DNA from: Chitinophagales bacterium
Lineage (GTDB): Bacteria; Bacteroidota; Bacteroidia; Chitinophagales; UBA10324
Direction of reading: 5' to 3'
DNA length: 64,000 bases
NCBI GenBank assembly: GCA_013816805.1
Contig: JACDDS010000002.1
Span: 137,530 to 201,529, forward strand
Made by a program: the position numbers and the translations under genes. Within the stretch, counting starts at the first letter, position 1; every line of letters starts with the position of its first letter. The notes below the pieces were generated by a model that did not search any database, was not told the DNA's origin, and saw nothing but the letters and a program-made list of their open reading frames with translations. Positions 7,532 through 15,385 of the stretch are shown here, piece by piece.

Positions 7532-10500
7532 ATGAGAGATCTCTTCTTAACTACTGCTTTTCGTGTAATCTTGGCCTGCTTTGCAGGGTCATTGATTTTT
7601 CCCACAAAAAATATATCAGCACAATTAATTACTCCAACCCTGGGTGTGCGAACGCCGCTTAATTCAGATTATATCGGTTACAATGGCATGAATACTATCC
7701 ACAGCGGCGAGTGGTGGAATGAGCCCAATCTTATGAGCCATACGCCACTCTTGAAGCCTAAGACCCTTCGCTATCCTGCAGGATCTCCTGCTAATTGGTG
7801 GGATTGGAAAATAGGATGGTTTATCAACCGGCCCGACCTGCCTCAGAAGTATAAAGACATGACACAGCGGGCAAATACCCTGGAAAACTTTAAAAAAACC
7901 CTGGATAGCTGCCATGCCACTACTATGTTCGATCTCAATATGCTCACAGCTACCCTGCAGGATCAACTGGCCATGCTAAAACATGCTGCCGCAATAGGCA
8001 TGGCTGTTAAGTATGTTGAATTGGGAAACGAATTTTATATTCTTGGTGACAATGGGGGTGCCGGAGATGGCGATTCAGCACTGATTTTACAATATTATCC
8101 TACGGCTGATGTCTATGGCGATTCTGCCACCACCTGGATAGATTCCATACACCATTATTTTCCGAATGCAAAAGTAGCTGCACAGGGCACCTTCAATAAA
8201 AGCTCAAATGATAGAAGGACAACCTGGGATTCACTTACTGCTACCACTTTACGCCACGAGGATGCAATAACCTACCATTGTTATTATGCAGGGGAAAATC
8301 CAGGCACCTTAACCTATGGCGTTTACACAGCCGCGGATATTCCTGAATTTATGTGGAGACCTTTCGATGCCTGGGATGTTCTCAGCCATAAGGACCTTCC
8401 ATTTTTAAGACAGGGAGACGAAGCGTGGATTACAGAATACAATCTCGATGATCTAAAAAAACCGGTCCATGGCTCCTGGGGGCATGCGCTATTCCTTGCA
8501 AATTATACCATGCAATTTCTGCAAGACTGGCGAATAAAAATTGTGGATTGTCATGACATGGTAGGCTCCGCTGAGCATGCTTCTTTTTTTGAAAGCGTGA
8601 GTGGCTTCACCTTTAACACTGATGATGGCTATTTGCCGCCTCCCAACCCTCCTGCAACTAAAAAATGGGGGCTTACCGCGGGGGGAATAATTATGAAGCT
8701 TATGGGAGAAACCTATGAAAAGAAACAATACGTTGCTCCTTTACTTTTCAATACCGGCCCTACCATAACATTTAATGATGAAGCTAATTTGCCTGTAACT
8801 TATCCGGCATTATTTGGCTTTTTATTTTCAGACAATGCTTCTTCCGCAGTTATCGTATTAAATCTTTCCAATAAACCATATAAGATATATACAAAAAACA
8901 TTTTTCCTGCAGGAGGAAACTACGACAAATATGATTCGGATCCATTAAATTATATCGCAGACGATAGCCAGGTAGAGCACATTACCGGGAGCCTAACGGT
9001 TGATAGCACTTGTATTTTATTAAAGCCTTACTCCATCACACGCATCTCAGCAAATACAGTTCCTGCCCCCCCTTCGGCAAAGGTAGATATTGTTGCCAGC
9101 GGGCCTACTACCTTTTGCTTAGGACAAAATGTGCAGCTGGATGCAGGTCCCGGTTATGCAGCTTATCAGTGGTCAACGGGTGCAGCAGGTCCTACTATTA
9201 CAGTAAGTGATTCGGGCAACTATTGGGTTCGTGTCTGGACGGCGTTAAATGGCTATGCTACCGGTGATACAATTGCAGTAAGAATTAATCCACTACCGAA
9301 AAAGCCGCACATTAATCCAAGCGGAGTCCGTGATTTTTGTGACGGTGGAAATGTGGTGCTAAGTCCAAGTTTTGATCTTAGCGGCTATAGTGTTTTATGG
9401 AATAACGGAGCTACCACTCCTTCTGTTACCATTACCATCAGCGGAAATTACTGGCAAACCATTACCGATCAAAATGGTTGTAAGATGAATTCAGATTCTG
9501 AAGTAGTAACTGTTTATGCCCTGCCGCATGCTACTATCTCACCCAAAGGTCCTGTTACTACGTGTAAAGGAACCGCCGTAACATTGGACGCAGGGGCAGG
9601 CTACAAAACATATACCTGGTCTAATGGAAAAGTGGGACAAACCAACAGTATTTCTTCAAGCGGAACGTATTCGGTTACAGTAACGAATGACCATAATTGT
9701 ATTGGAAATTCAACGAATGCAGTTACCGTCTATGTAGATACCATCGCTATACCCATTTTAACCCCGAGTGGTCCCACCACCTTTTGCCAGGGTACTACTT
9801 TTTTTATAAGTGCACCTTCAGGATATAAATATCAATGGCTGAAATCGGGGATCAACATAAACGGAGCCACCAGTCAGGTTTATTATGTTACCGCCAATGG
9901 TAGCTATAAAGTAACCATAACAGATAATAATGGCTGCTTTGCCACTTCTGCTCCTGTCTCCGTTACTATTAATGGGTTGCCTGCCCCAAAGATCACGGTA
10001 GCGGGAGGCATCAGTATTTGCCAGGGTTCAAGCACTACCCTATCGGTTACTTCCACATACAATTCATACTTATGGAACACAGGCGCCACTACTCAAAGCA
10101 TTCCGGTCACTACTGCTGGAAATTACTGGTGCACTATAACCAATTCAAACGGATGTGCAGGCACCACACCTGTGCAAACCATTATCGTTAATCCCTTGCC
10201 TGTACCCGTTATTTCGGCTACAGGTGCCACCTCCTTTTGCAATGGAGGGAGCGTAACGTTAGATGCAGGTTCTGGTTATAATAGTTATAATTGGTCGAAT
10301 GGAAAAAATACGCAAACCATTAGTGCAACCACGACCGGAAGCTACGGCGTAACTGTTACTGATTTAAATGGCTGTTCAGGAACCGCTGTAACTCCAATAG
10401 ACGTCACCGTTTGGACACCTCCGGTTCCGGTTATTACTTCCAATGGTCCTTCTACTTTTTGCCAGGGAGCCAATATTTATTTAACCACCCTATCAGGTTA

Positions 10501-11863
10501 TCAATATCAATGGACAAAAGCAAGTGTAGCAATAAGCGGAGCAACACAGCAAACTTATTATCCTACCTCTTCAGGTACTTACAAGGTAACAATAACTGAC
10601 ACTCACGGTTGTTCGCAAACATCGGATGCTTCAACTATTACTGTTAACAGCAATCCGACACCTACCATAGTTTCTTCTGCGGGAAGTGGGATTTGTTCAG
10701 GTTTAAGCACTACATTAAGCTTAAACACATCTTATTCCTCTTACCAATGGTCAACAGGCGCATATACTGCATCTATAAATGTTGTCACGGCAGGAAATTA
10801 TACCTGCACCGTTACAAATTCAAATGGATGCGCTGCAACCTCCCCCGTGCAGACCATTACCGTTAATTCCCTACCTGCGCCAATTATTACTGCTCAGGGG
10901 CAGGTTTCATTCTGTAATGGAGGAAGCGTAACTCTCGACGCCGGTAGCGGATATACTAAATACAGCTGGTCAAACGGAAAAGGAACACAAACAGTTAGTG
11001 TAACTACTGCAGGAAGTTATTCCGTAACCGTTACAAATCCTAACGGATGTACCGGCACATCATCGCCTGCTGTTGTTACGGTTTGGGATGTGGCTGTGCC
11101 AACGGTAAATTCCAACGGACCTACCACATTTTGCACGGGAAATTCTGTGCTGCTTTCAACGAGCTCCGCCTATTCCACTTATCAATGGCTAAAGAGCAGT
11201 GTTAATGTAAACGGGGCGACCAATAGCACTTATATAGCAACTGCATCAGGCACGTTTAAAGTAATTGGGGGAGACTCACATGGGTGTACTAAAACCTCAT
11301 CAAATTCCGTAAGTGTAACCGCAAATAAACTTCCTGCTGCTACCATTTCTGTTATCGGATCGTTAAACGTTTGCAACGGAAAAACAGTTACGCTCAACGC
11401 AAAAACCGCCATTGGTTATCATTATCAATGGCAATTGAATGGGAATAACATAGCTGGTGCAACCGGAAGCAGCTATATAACAGGTATTCCGGGAAATCAC
11501 ACTTATATGGTAACAGACGGTAATGGGTGCTCCGCCACATCAGCCGCCAAAACTGTTACCAGTAACTGTAAAACATCAGATATCAATGAAGGGAACAATT
11601 CAGGAGCAGGTATGATAGTTTACCCCAATCCGGTTACAGACGTGCTGACCGCAAAAATTGTATTTACTAGTGAGTCCGGTGGAATGTGTACTCTGCAAAT
11701 CAGGAATGTTTTGGGTGAATTAATTTTTGCTCAAGATAAACCCGTGAATAATAAAGTGCTTGTGGCAACAATTAATATAAATACTGCAATACCACAAGGT
11801 CTTTACATTATATCAGTTAAAAAGGATAAAGAGATATTCTTTACAGAATTTATCGTGGATTGA
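7532..11863 (+). CDS. T9SS-exported glycosidase-like protein with about eleven Ig/PKD-like repeats
   Basis: A 1443-residue secreted protein. A signal peptide covers about residues 1-31 (cleavage after ISAQ). Residues 32-500 look like a clan-A (TIM-barrel) glycoside hydrolase: TLRYPAGSPANWWDWK, then ELGNE with Glu167 as candidate acid/base and WITEYN with Glu302 as candidate nucleophile. The family (GH51/GH79/GH30-like) is uncertain. About eleven repeats of 70-80 residues follow, each with FC-x-G, YQWSNG and a distal N-G-C. The two cysteines per repeat probably pair. The end is a T9SS type A sorting domain starting VYPNPVTDVL, so the protein should be exported by PorU-type sortase and attached to the surface or released. 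It ends in a terminator. Confidence 0.85.
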   Translation: MRDLFLTTAFRVILACFAGSLIFPTKNISAQLITPTLGVRTPLNSDYIGYNGMNTIHSGEWWNEPNLMSHTPLLKPKTLRYPAGSPANWWDWKIGWFINRPDLPQKYKDMTQRANTLENFKKTLDSCHATTMFDLNMLTATLQDQLAMLKHAAAIGMAVKYVELGNEFYILGDNGGAGDGDSALILQYYPTADVYGDSATTWIDSIHHYFPNAKVAAQGTFNKSSNDRRTTWDSLTATTLRHEDAITYHCYYAGENPGTLTYGVYTAADIPEFMWRPFDAWDVLSHKDLPFLRQGDEAWITEYNLDDLKKPVHGSWGHALFLANYTMQFLQDWRIKIVDCHDMVGSAEHASFFESVSGFTFNTDDGYLPPPNPPATKKWGLTAGGIIMKLMGETYEKKQYVAPLLFNTGPTITFNDEANLPVTYPALFGFLFSDNASSAVIVLNLSNKPYKIYTKNIFPAGGNYDKYDSDPLNYIADDSQVEHITGSLTVDSTCILLKPYSITRISANTVPAPPSAKVDIVASGPTTFCLGQNVQLDAGPGYAAYQWSTGAAGPTITVSDSGNYWVRVWTALNGYATGDTIAVRINPLPKKPHINPSGVRDFCDGGNVVLSPSFDLSGYSVLWNNGATTPSVTITISGNYWQTITDQNGCKMNSDSEVVTVYALPHATISPKGPVTTCKGTAVTLDAGAGYKTYTWSNGKVGQTNSISSSGTYSVTVTNDHNCIGNSTNAVTVYVDTIAIPILTPSGPTTFCQGTTFFISAPSGYKYQWLKSGININGATSQVYYVTANGSYKVTITDNNGCFATSAPVSVTINGLPAPKITVAGGISICQGSSTTLSVTSTYNSYLWNTGATTQSIPVTTAGNYWCTITNSNGCAGTTPVQTIIVNPLPVPVISATGATSFCNGGSVTLDAGSGYNSYNWSNGKNTQTISATTTGSYGVTVTDLNGCSGTAVTPIDVTVWTPPVPVITSNGPSTFCQGANIYLTTLSGYQYQWTKASVAISGATQQTYYPTSSGTYKVTITDTHGCSQTSDASTITVNSNPTPTIVSSAGSGICSGLSTTLSLNTSYSSYQWSTGAYTASINVVTAGNYTCTVTNSNGCAATSPVQTITVNSLPAPIITAQGQVSFCNGGSVTLDAGSGYTKYSWSNGKGTQTVSVTTAGSYSVTVTNPNGCTGTSSPAVVTVWDVAVPTVNSNGPTTFCTGNSVLLSTSSAYSTYQWLKSSVNVNGATNSTYIATASGTFKVIGGDSHGCTKTSSNSVSVTANKLPAATISVIGSLNVCNGKTVTLNAKTAIGYHYQWQLNGNNIAGATGSSYITGIPGNHTYMVTDGNGCSATSAAKTVTSNCKTSDINEGNNSGAGMIVYPNPVTDVLTAKIVFTSESGGMCTLQIRNVLGELIFAQDKPVNNKVLVATININTAIPQGLYIISVKKDKEIFFTEFIVD
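9767..11113 (+). repeat. Two tandem copies of a three-Ig super-repeat inside the T9SS protein gene
   Basis: The Ig-like repeats fall into three types in a fixed order: a YQWLKS type with an inserted NGAT loop, an ICxGxSTTLS type ending NYxCTxTNSNGC, and an FCNGGSVTLDAGSGY type followed by VTVW. The order recurs at 9767-10441 (675 nt) and 10442-11113 (672 nt). A third copy starts at 11114 but only its first type is clear. The pattern shows duplication of the whole triplet rather than of single repeats. Confidence 0.8.
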
Positions 11864-11891
11864 CGTTCTGTTTTGGTCCTTGAATTATCTT

Positions 11892-11927
11892 AAAAGGCCA
11901 TCAAATCACGATGGCCTTTTAGCTTTT
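11892..11927 (+). terminator. Intrinsic terminator of the T9SS glycosidase-like gene
   Basis: AAAAGGCCAT (11892-11901) and ATGGCCTTTT (11911-11920) form a perfect 10-bp stem with a 9-nt loop, followed by AGCTTTTT. It lies 29 nt after the stop codon. Confidence 0.85.
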
Positions 11928-12089
11928 TATGCCTTAACGTGCACCATGTATTTTTGATCAGAATTTTAAATCTATAAAAGCAATTTCCGGTATAGAAGCT
12001 ATTTTATTTATTAAGAAAAACCGGAAACGCTATGTTTAAAATATTAACCCAGCCTGGTGCATAGCTTCCCCATAATTCAGATCAATTAA

Positions 12090-12120
12090 TAAAATGCTTC
12101 ATTTGCAGAAAGGCATTTTA
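12090..12120 (+). promoter_or_regulatory. Inverted repeat around a -7-like box upstream of the AAA+ gene
   Basis: TAAAATGC (12090-12097) and GCATTTTA (12113-12120) are perfect 8-bp arms 15 nt apart, ending 14 nt before ATG 12135. The spacer contains TTCATTTG (12098-12105), one base from the TAnnTTTG consensus. It could be an operator covering the promoter or a hairpin in a short leader. Confidence 0.45.
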
Positions 12121-12134
12121 GCATTATCATAAGC

Positions 12135-14744
12135 ATGGCAAAAAATCAGGCAAAACCTAATTACAAATTTCGCGACTTGAAAGTATTTGGTCCCGCCGAT
12201 CCTCTGGCTGAGAGTAAGCGTAAATACCAGCAGGTGCTGGAAGAATCTGATATTGTTTATATATATGCAGAGTTGTCTCTTTTTAATAAAAGGTTCGACC
12301 AGGATGAGTGGACTGTTAACGTTAGCCTGAAGGCTTTTTCTGAAGGCGGAAAAGAATTATGTGATCTAAAAGTAAGCCGTATTGTAAGGTCTGATGAAAA
12401 TATTGTTTATTTCCGTGAAGGATGGGGTAGTACCGGGCCGGGAATATTTTGGAAAAAAGGGAAATATTTCTGGGAGGCCTGGGTTGACGGCGAGTTATTA
12501 GGTATCAAAACTTTTTATGTAAACAATGGAGGAAGAGTAACAGCAGAAATAAATCCCTATTTCAAAATTCAGTCATTAAAGCTTTATGAAGGTCCTAATA
12601 GTGGAATCCCCCTGGAGCAGCGCAGGTATCTGAAAAAGTTCAATAAAGATGAAACAAGATATATATGGGTGGAACTGGTCATTCAAAATTTTTATGAAGA
12701 AAAGGGCTGGCCATGCGAAATTTTTTTCGATTTCTACAATGATGCTGCACAGCTCAAAGGGCAGTGCATAGAGCTCCATTTTGCTGATACCGAAGTAAAC
12801 GGTTTATACACTATTACCACCGGCTGGGGATCAGATACTAAAGGCACCTGGTATGCCGATCATTTTCTCCTGGAAGTAGTGTTTATGGATCAGATTATTA
12901 GCAAAATCCCTTTCACCGTAGCCGAAACTTTTGAAGAAGGTGTGGTAGTTGTAATAGATCAGGTTCTTTTACAGCAGACAAGTCAATCAAGTGATCACAT
13001 TGAAACTGCTGAGCAGCTGGTTGAAAAGCTTGACGGGCTCATTGGACTGCAATCAATAAAAACAAAGATTCACGATTATCTGAAATTTTTGGAATTTACT
13101 AAGCTTCGTGCAGAAAAAGGGTTGCCGGATACGGAAAAATTAAATCTTCATTTCGTATTTACCGGAAATCCCGGAACAGGAAAAACTACAGTTGCCCGGC
13201 TACTGGGTACTATGTACGCCAGGATGGGTTTACTTACAAAAGGACATTTGGTAGAAGTGGATCGTGGCGATCTGGTGGCGGAATATATCGGGCAAACGGC
13301 TCCTAAGACTAAAGAAGTAATTAATCGGGCGAGGGGCGGAGTCCTTTTTATTGATGAGGCGTATGCCCTGGCACGAAAAGCAGAAGATAGCAAAGACTTT
13401 GGAAAGGAAGTGATTGAAATATTGGTAAAGGAACTAAGCGATGGTAAGGGAGATCTTGCAATAATTGTAGCAGGTTACCCTGAAGAAATGGATATATTTC
13501 TCAATTCAAACCCGGGACTGAAGTCGCGCTTTGGAAAGTTTTTCGAGTTTCCCGATTATACTCCTCAGGAACTTGCTGCAATAGCACAATATGCAGCTGC
13601 GGAACGCTCACTCTCATTTACATTTGAAGCCAGCAAATATCTATATGAAAAACTGGTAGCAGCTTATAGAAGCCGGGACCGTTCTTTTGGCAATGCACGG
13701 ATGGTAATGGCTTTGATTGAAGAGGCTAAAATGAATATGGGTCTTCGCGTAATGACGCTGCAAAACCCCAAATCTCTAAGCAAAGAAATGTTTTCTACAC
13801 TGGAAAGAGAGGACTTTCAAAGAATTTTTGCAATAAAGGAAAAAGTAACACCTGATATACCTGTAGATGAATTGGAATTAAAAGAAGCAATTGGTGAACT
13901 GAATTCACTTATTGGCATGGATCACATAAAAAATGAGATCAATGAAATGGTGAAGCTTGTTCGCTTCTATAGGGAAGAAAGAAAAGATGTATTAAGCAGA
14001 TTTTCGCTTCACAGCGTATTTATGGGGAATCCAGGCACGGGAAAAACTACCGTAGCCCGTATCACCGCCCGCATCTATAAGGCCTTAGGGTTGCTGGAGC
14101 GGGGCCACCTTATTGAAACAGACCGACAGGGATTGGTTGCAGGGTATGTTGGTCAGACAGCTCTTAAAACTTCGGTAATAATTGATTCGGCAAAAGGAGG
14201 GGTGCTGTTTATTGATGAAGCTTACAGTCTCAGCACAGGTTCGGGGAATGATTTTGGAATGGAAGCTATTGAAACCCTGCTAAAAAAAATGGAAGATCTA
14301 AGGGACCAGCTGGTGGTGATTGTAGCGGGTTATACAGGAAACATGAATTATTTTCTCGATTCAAATCCAGGTTTAAAATCCCGGTTCGATAAGATTTTTA
14401 TATTTAATGATTATTCACCTGAAGAGTTGTATGCGATTGCGCTTCTGATGCTGAGTAACGAAAATCTGACACCTGACTCGGAGGCTGCGGAGCACCTCAA
14501 AAAATATTTGCAGGTGATCTATGATAAACGGGATAAATATTTTGGAAATGCAAGAGCCGTTAGAAGAATAGTTGAAGAGACAATCAAGAATCGTGACCTA
14601 AGAGCTTCTTCCATACCTAAAGAAGAACGCACAACCGAATTGCTTTCTAAAATTATTTATGCGGATGTAGAGGAATTTAAGCTAGGTCAACAGGTATCGG
14701 ATGTAAGGAAACGGATTGGTTTTAGTTTACCCGGAACAACCTGA
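12135..14744 (+). CDS. Double AAA+ ATPase (CbbX/SpoVK-like) with duplicated N-terminal beta domain
   Basis: An 869-residue cytosolic protein with no signal peptide. Two CbbX/SpoVK-type AAA+ modules are present: Walker A GNPGTGKT at 344-351 and 631-638, Walker B FIDEA at about 405-409 and 692-696, each with a conserved SRF motif (SNPGLKSRF) as sensor/arginine-finger region. The first 270 residues are two related beta-rich units (about 11-131 and 142-270), sharing YIYAEL/YIWVEL, a GWGS-x-x-GxxW block and a closing D-x-L/I-x-x-x-x-F-x-V. I know no function for this N-terminus. Known relatives remodel other proteins (Rubisco activase CbbX, EccA of type VII secretion), so protein remodelling is the inference. 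It is transcribed alone. Confidence 0.85.
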   Translation: MAKNQAKPNYKFRDLKVFGPADPLAESKRKYQQVLEESDIVYIYAELSLFNKRFDQDEWTVNVSLKAFSEGGKELCDLKVSRIVRSDENIVYFREGWGSTGPGIFWKKGKYFWEAWVDGELLGIKTFYVNNGGRVTAEINPYFKIQSLKLYEGPNSGIPLEQRRYLKKFNKDETRYIWVELVIQNFYEEKGWPCEIFFDFYNDAAQLKGQCIELHFADTEVNGLYTITTGWGSDTKGTWYADHFLLEVVFMDQIISKIPFTVAETFEEGVVVVIDQVLLQQTSQSSDHIETAEQLVEKLDGLIGLQSIKTKIHDYLKFLEFTKLRAEKGLPDTEKLNLHFVFTGNPGTGKTTVARLLGTMYARMGLLTKGHLVEVDRGDLVAEYIGQTAPKTKEVINRARGGVLFIDEAYALARKAEDSKDFGKEVIEILVKELSDGKGDLAIIVAGYPEEMDIFLNSNPGLKSRFGKFFEFPDYTPQELAAIAQYAAAERSLSFTFEASKYLYEKLVAAYRSRDRSFGNARMVMALIEEAKMNMGLRVMTLQNPKSLSKEMFSTLEREDFQRIFAIKEKVTPDIPVDELELKEAIGELNSLIGMDHIKNEINEMVKLVRFYREERKDVLSRFSLHSVFMGNPGTGKTTVARITARIYKALGLLERGHLIETDRQGLVAGYVGQTALKTSVIIDSAKGGVLFIDEAYSLSTGSGNDFGMEAIETLLKKMEDLRDQLVVIVAGYTGNMNYFLDSNPGLKSRFDKIFIFNDYSPEELYAIALLMLSNENLTPDSEAAEHLKKYLQVIYDKRDKYFGNARAVRRIVEETIKNRDLRASSIPKEERTTELLSKIIYADVEEFKLGQQVSDVRKRIGFSLPGTT

Positions 14745-14763
14745 TTTGTCAATAATCGCCGAT

Positions 14764-14880
14764 ATGATTGAATTAGAAATACCAGAGACAAAACAGTTTT
14801 CTAAATTCTTATTGGCTCATTTCAGATATAACGGCAATGGAATAGCCCTACACAAAGTTTCCGACCGTAAGGCATCTTAA
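14764..14880 (+). CDS. Possible 38-residue peptide
   Basis: An ATG frame 19 nt after the AAA+ gene encodes 38 residues (MIELEIPETKQFSKFLLAHF and so on), ending shortly before a terminator. No family was recognised, and it may be a chance frame or a gene remnant. Position inside the same transcription unit is the only support. Confidence 0.2.
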   Translation: MIELEIPETKQFSKFLLAHFRYNGNGIALHKVSDRKAS

Positions 14881-14921
14881 GTTTAAGTAAGGAAACACAG
14901 GAATTATTTCGCAGTTACCAT

Positions 14922-14949
14922 CAACACGAGCAATCGGTGTTGCTTTTTT
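14922..14949 (+). terminator. Intrinsic terminator after the AAA+ gene
   Basis: CAACAC (14922-14927) pairs with GTGTTG (14937-14942), with a 9-nt loop, followed by CTTTTTT. The short stem is offset by a good T run. Confidence 0.65.
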
Positions 14950-14989
14950 AAATAATCAGCTCATAAATTATCTGAATCTGTTTTAGACC

Positions 14990-14997
14990 TACATTTG
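14990..14997 (+). promoter_or_regulatory. -7 box (TACATTTG) before a small membrane-protein ORF
   Basis: Perfect TAnnTTTG match, 13 nt before ATG 15011 and just after a terminator. No clear -33 TTTG was found. It supports the small ORF at 15011 as a separate gene. Confidence 0.45.
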
Positions 14998-15010
14998 TCA
15001 AAACGTATTT

Positions 15011-15145
15011 ATGGTATTACTTGAAATCTGGTTTCCACAGATCCTTATAATTACTGGTGCAATTGGAGTAATTTATTCCTTTATAAAAGCCTTCGGGCCA
15101 CCTAAAAAAAATCATGAACATACTGATGAGCATGCTCACCACTAA
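15011..15145 (+). CDS. Small single-pass membrane protein with His-rich tail
   Basis: A 44-residue protein. Residues 3-25 form one membrane helix (LLEIWFPQILIITGAIGVIY) and the tail is KKNHEHTDEHAHH, with five histidines in the last eleven residues. It has its own -7 box and lies between two other transcription units. The histidine tail could bind a metal, but this is inference. No family is recognised. Real-gene status rests on the promoter match and the coherent membrane-plus-tail design. Confidence 0.45.
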   Translation: MVLLEIWFPQILIITGAIGVIYSFIKAFGPPKKNHEHTDEHAHH

Positions 15146-15308
15146 AATGAAAAACTTTCAAAATACCTATTGTTTTGGAAGAAAAAACCTAATAATCATT
15201 CTTACCTGCTAATTTATTGATAGTCCGGTTTAAAATTATTTCTTACCAGATACATAGTTCGGAGTATAATACGCCCAGGCCATACACGAAAAAAACTCTT
15301 TCAGAAAT

Positions 15309-15344
15309 TTTGTTTTAAGAATTATGTATTAATACGTACGTTTG
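15309..15344 (+). promoter_or_regulatory. Probable promoter of the second T9SS protein gene
   Basis: TTTG (15309-15312) and TACGTTTG (15337-15344), 24 nt apart. The -7 box is perfect and the spacing is slightly long, the same as at the other T9SS gene (7451/7478). The leader would be about 35 nt. Confidence 0.5.
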
Positions 15345-15385
15345 ATTCTAACCATTTTATTGTAACCAAAAAAAACCATTCCTAA

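Noticed and set aside
9060-11560. Regular repeats suggestive of a CRISPR or tandem array
   Set aside because: They are coding repeats of 70-80 residues in an open frame with protein-level, not DNA-level, conservation.
11984-12027. TTTCCGGT/ACCGGAAA inverted repeat upstream of the AAA+ gene
   Set aside because: Arms are only 8 bp with a 28-nt spacer and no promoter box at the site; could be chance in AT-rich DNA.
15011-15145. Likeness of the small membrane peptide to the complex I subunit MWFE
   Set aside because: Only a few hydrophobic residues agree and no respiratory genes are near.
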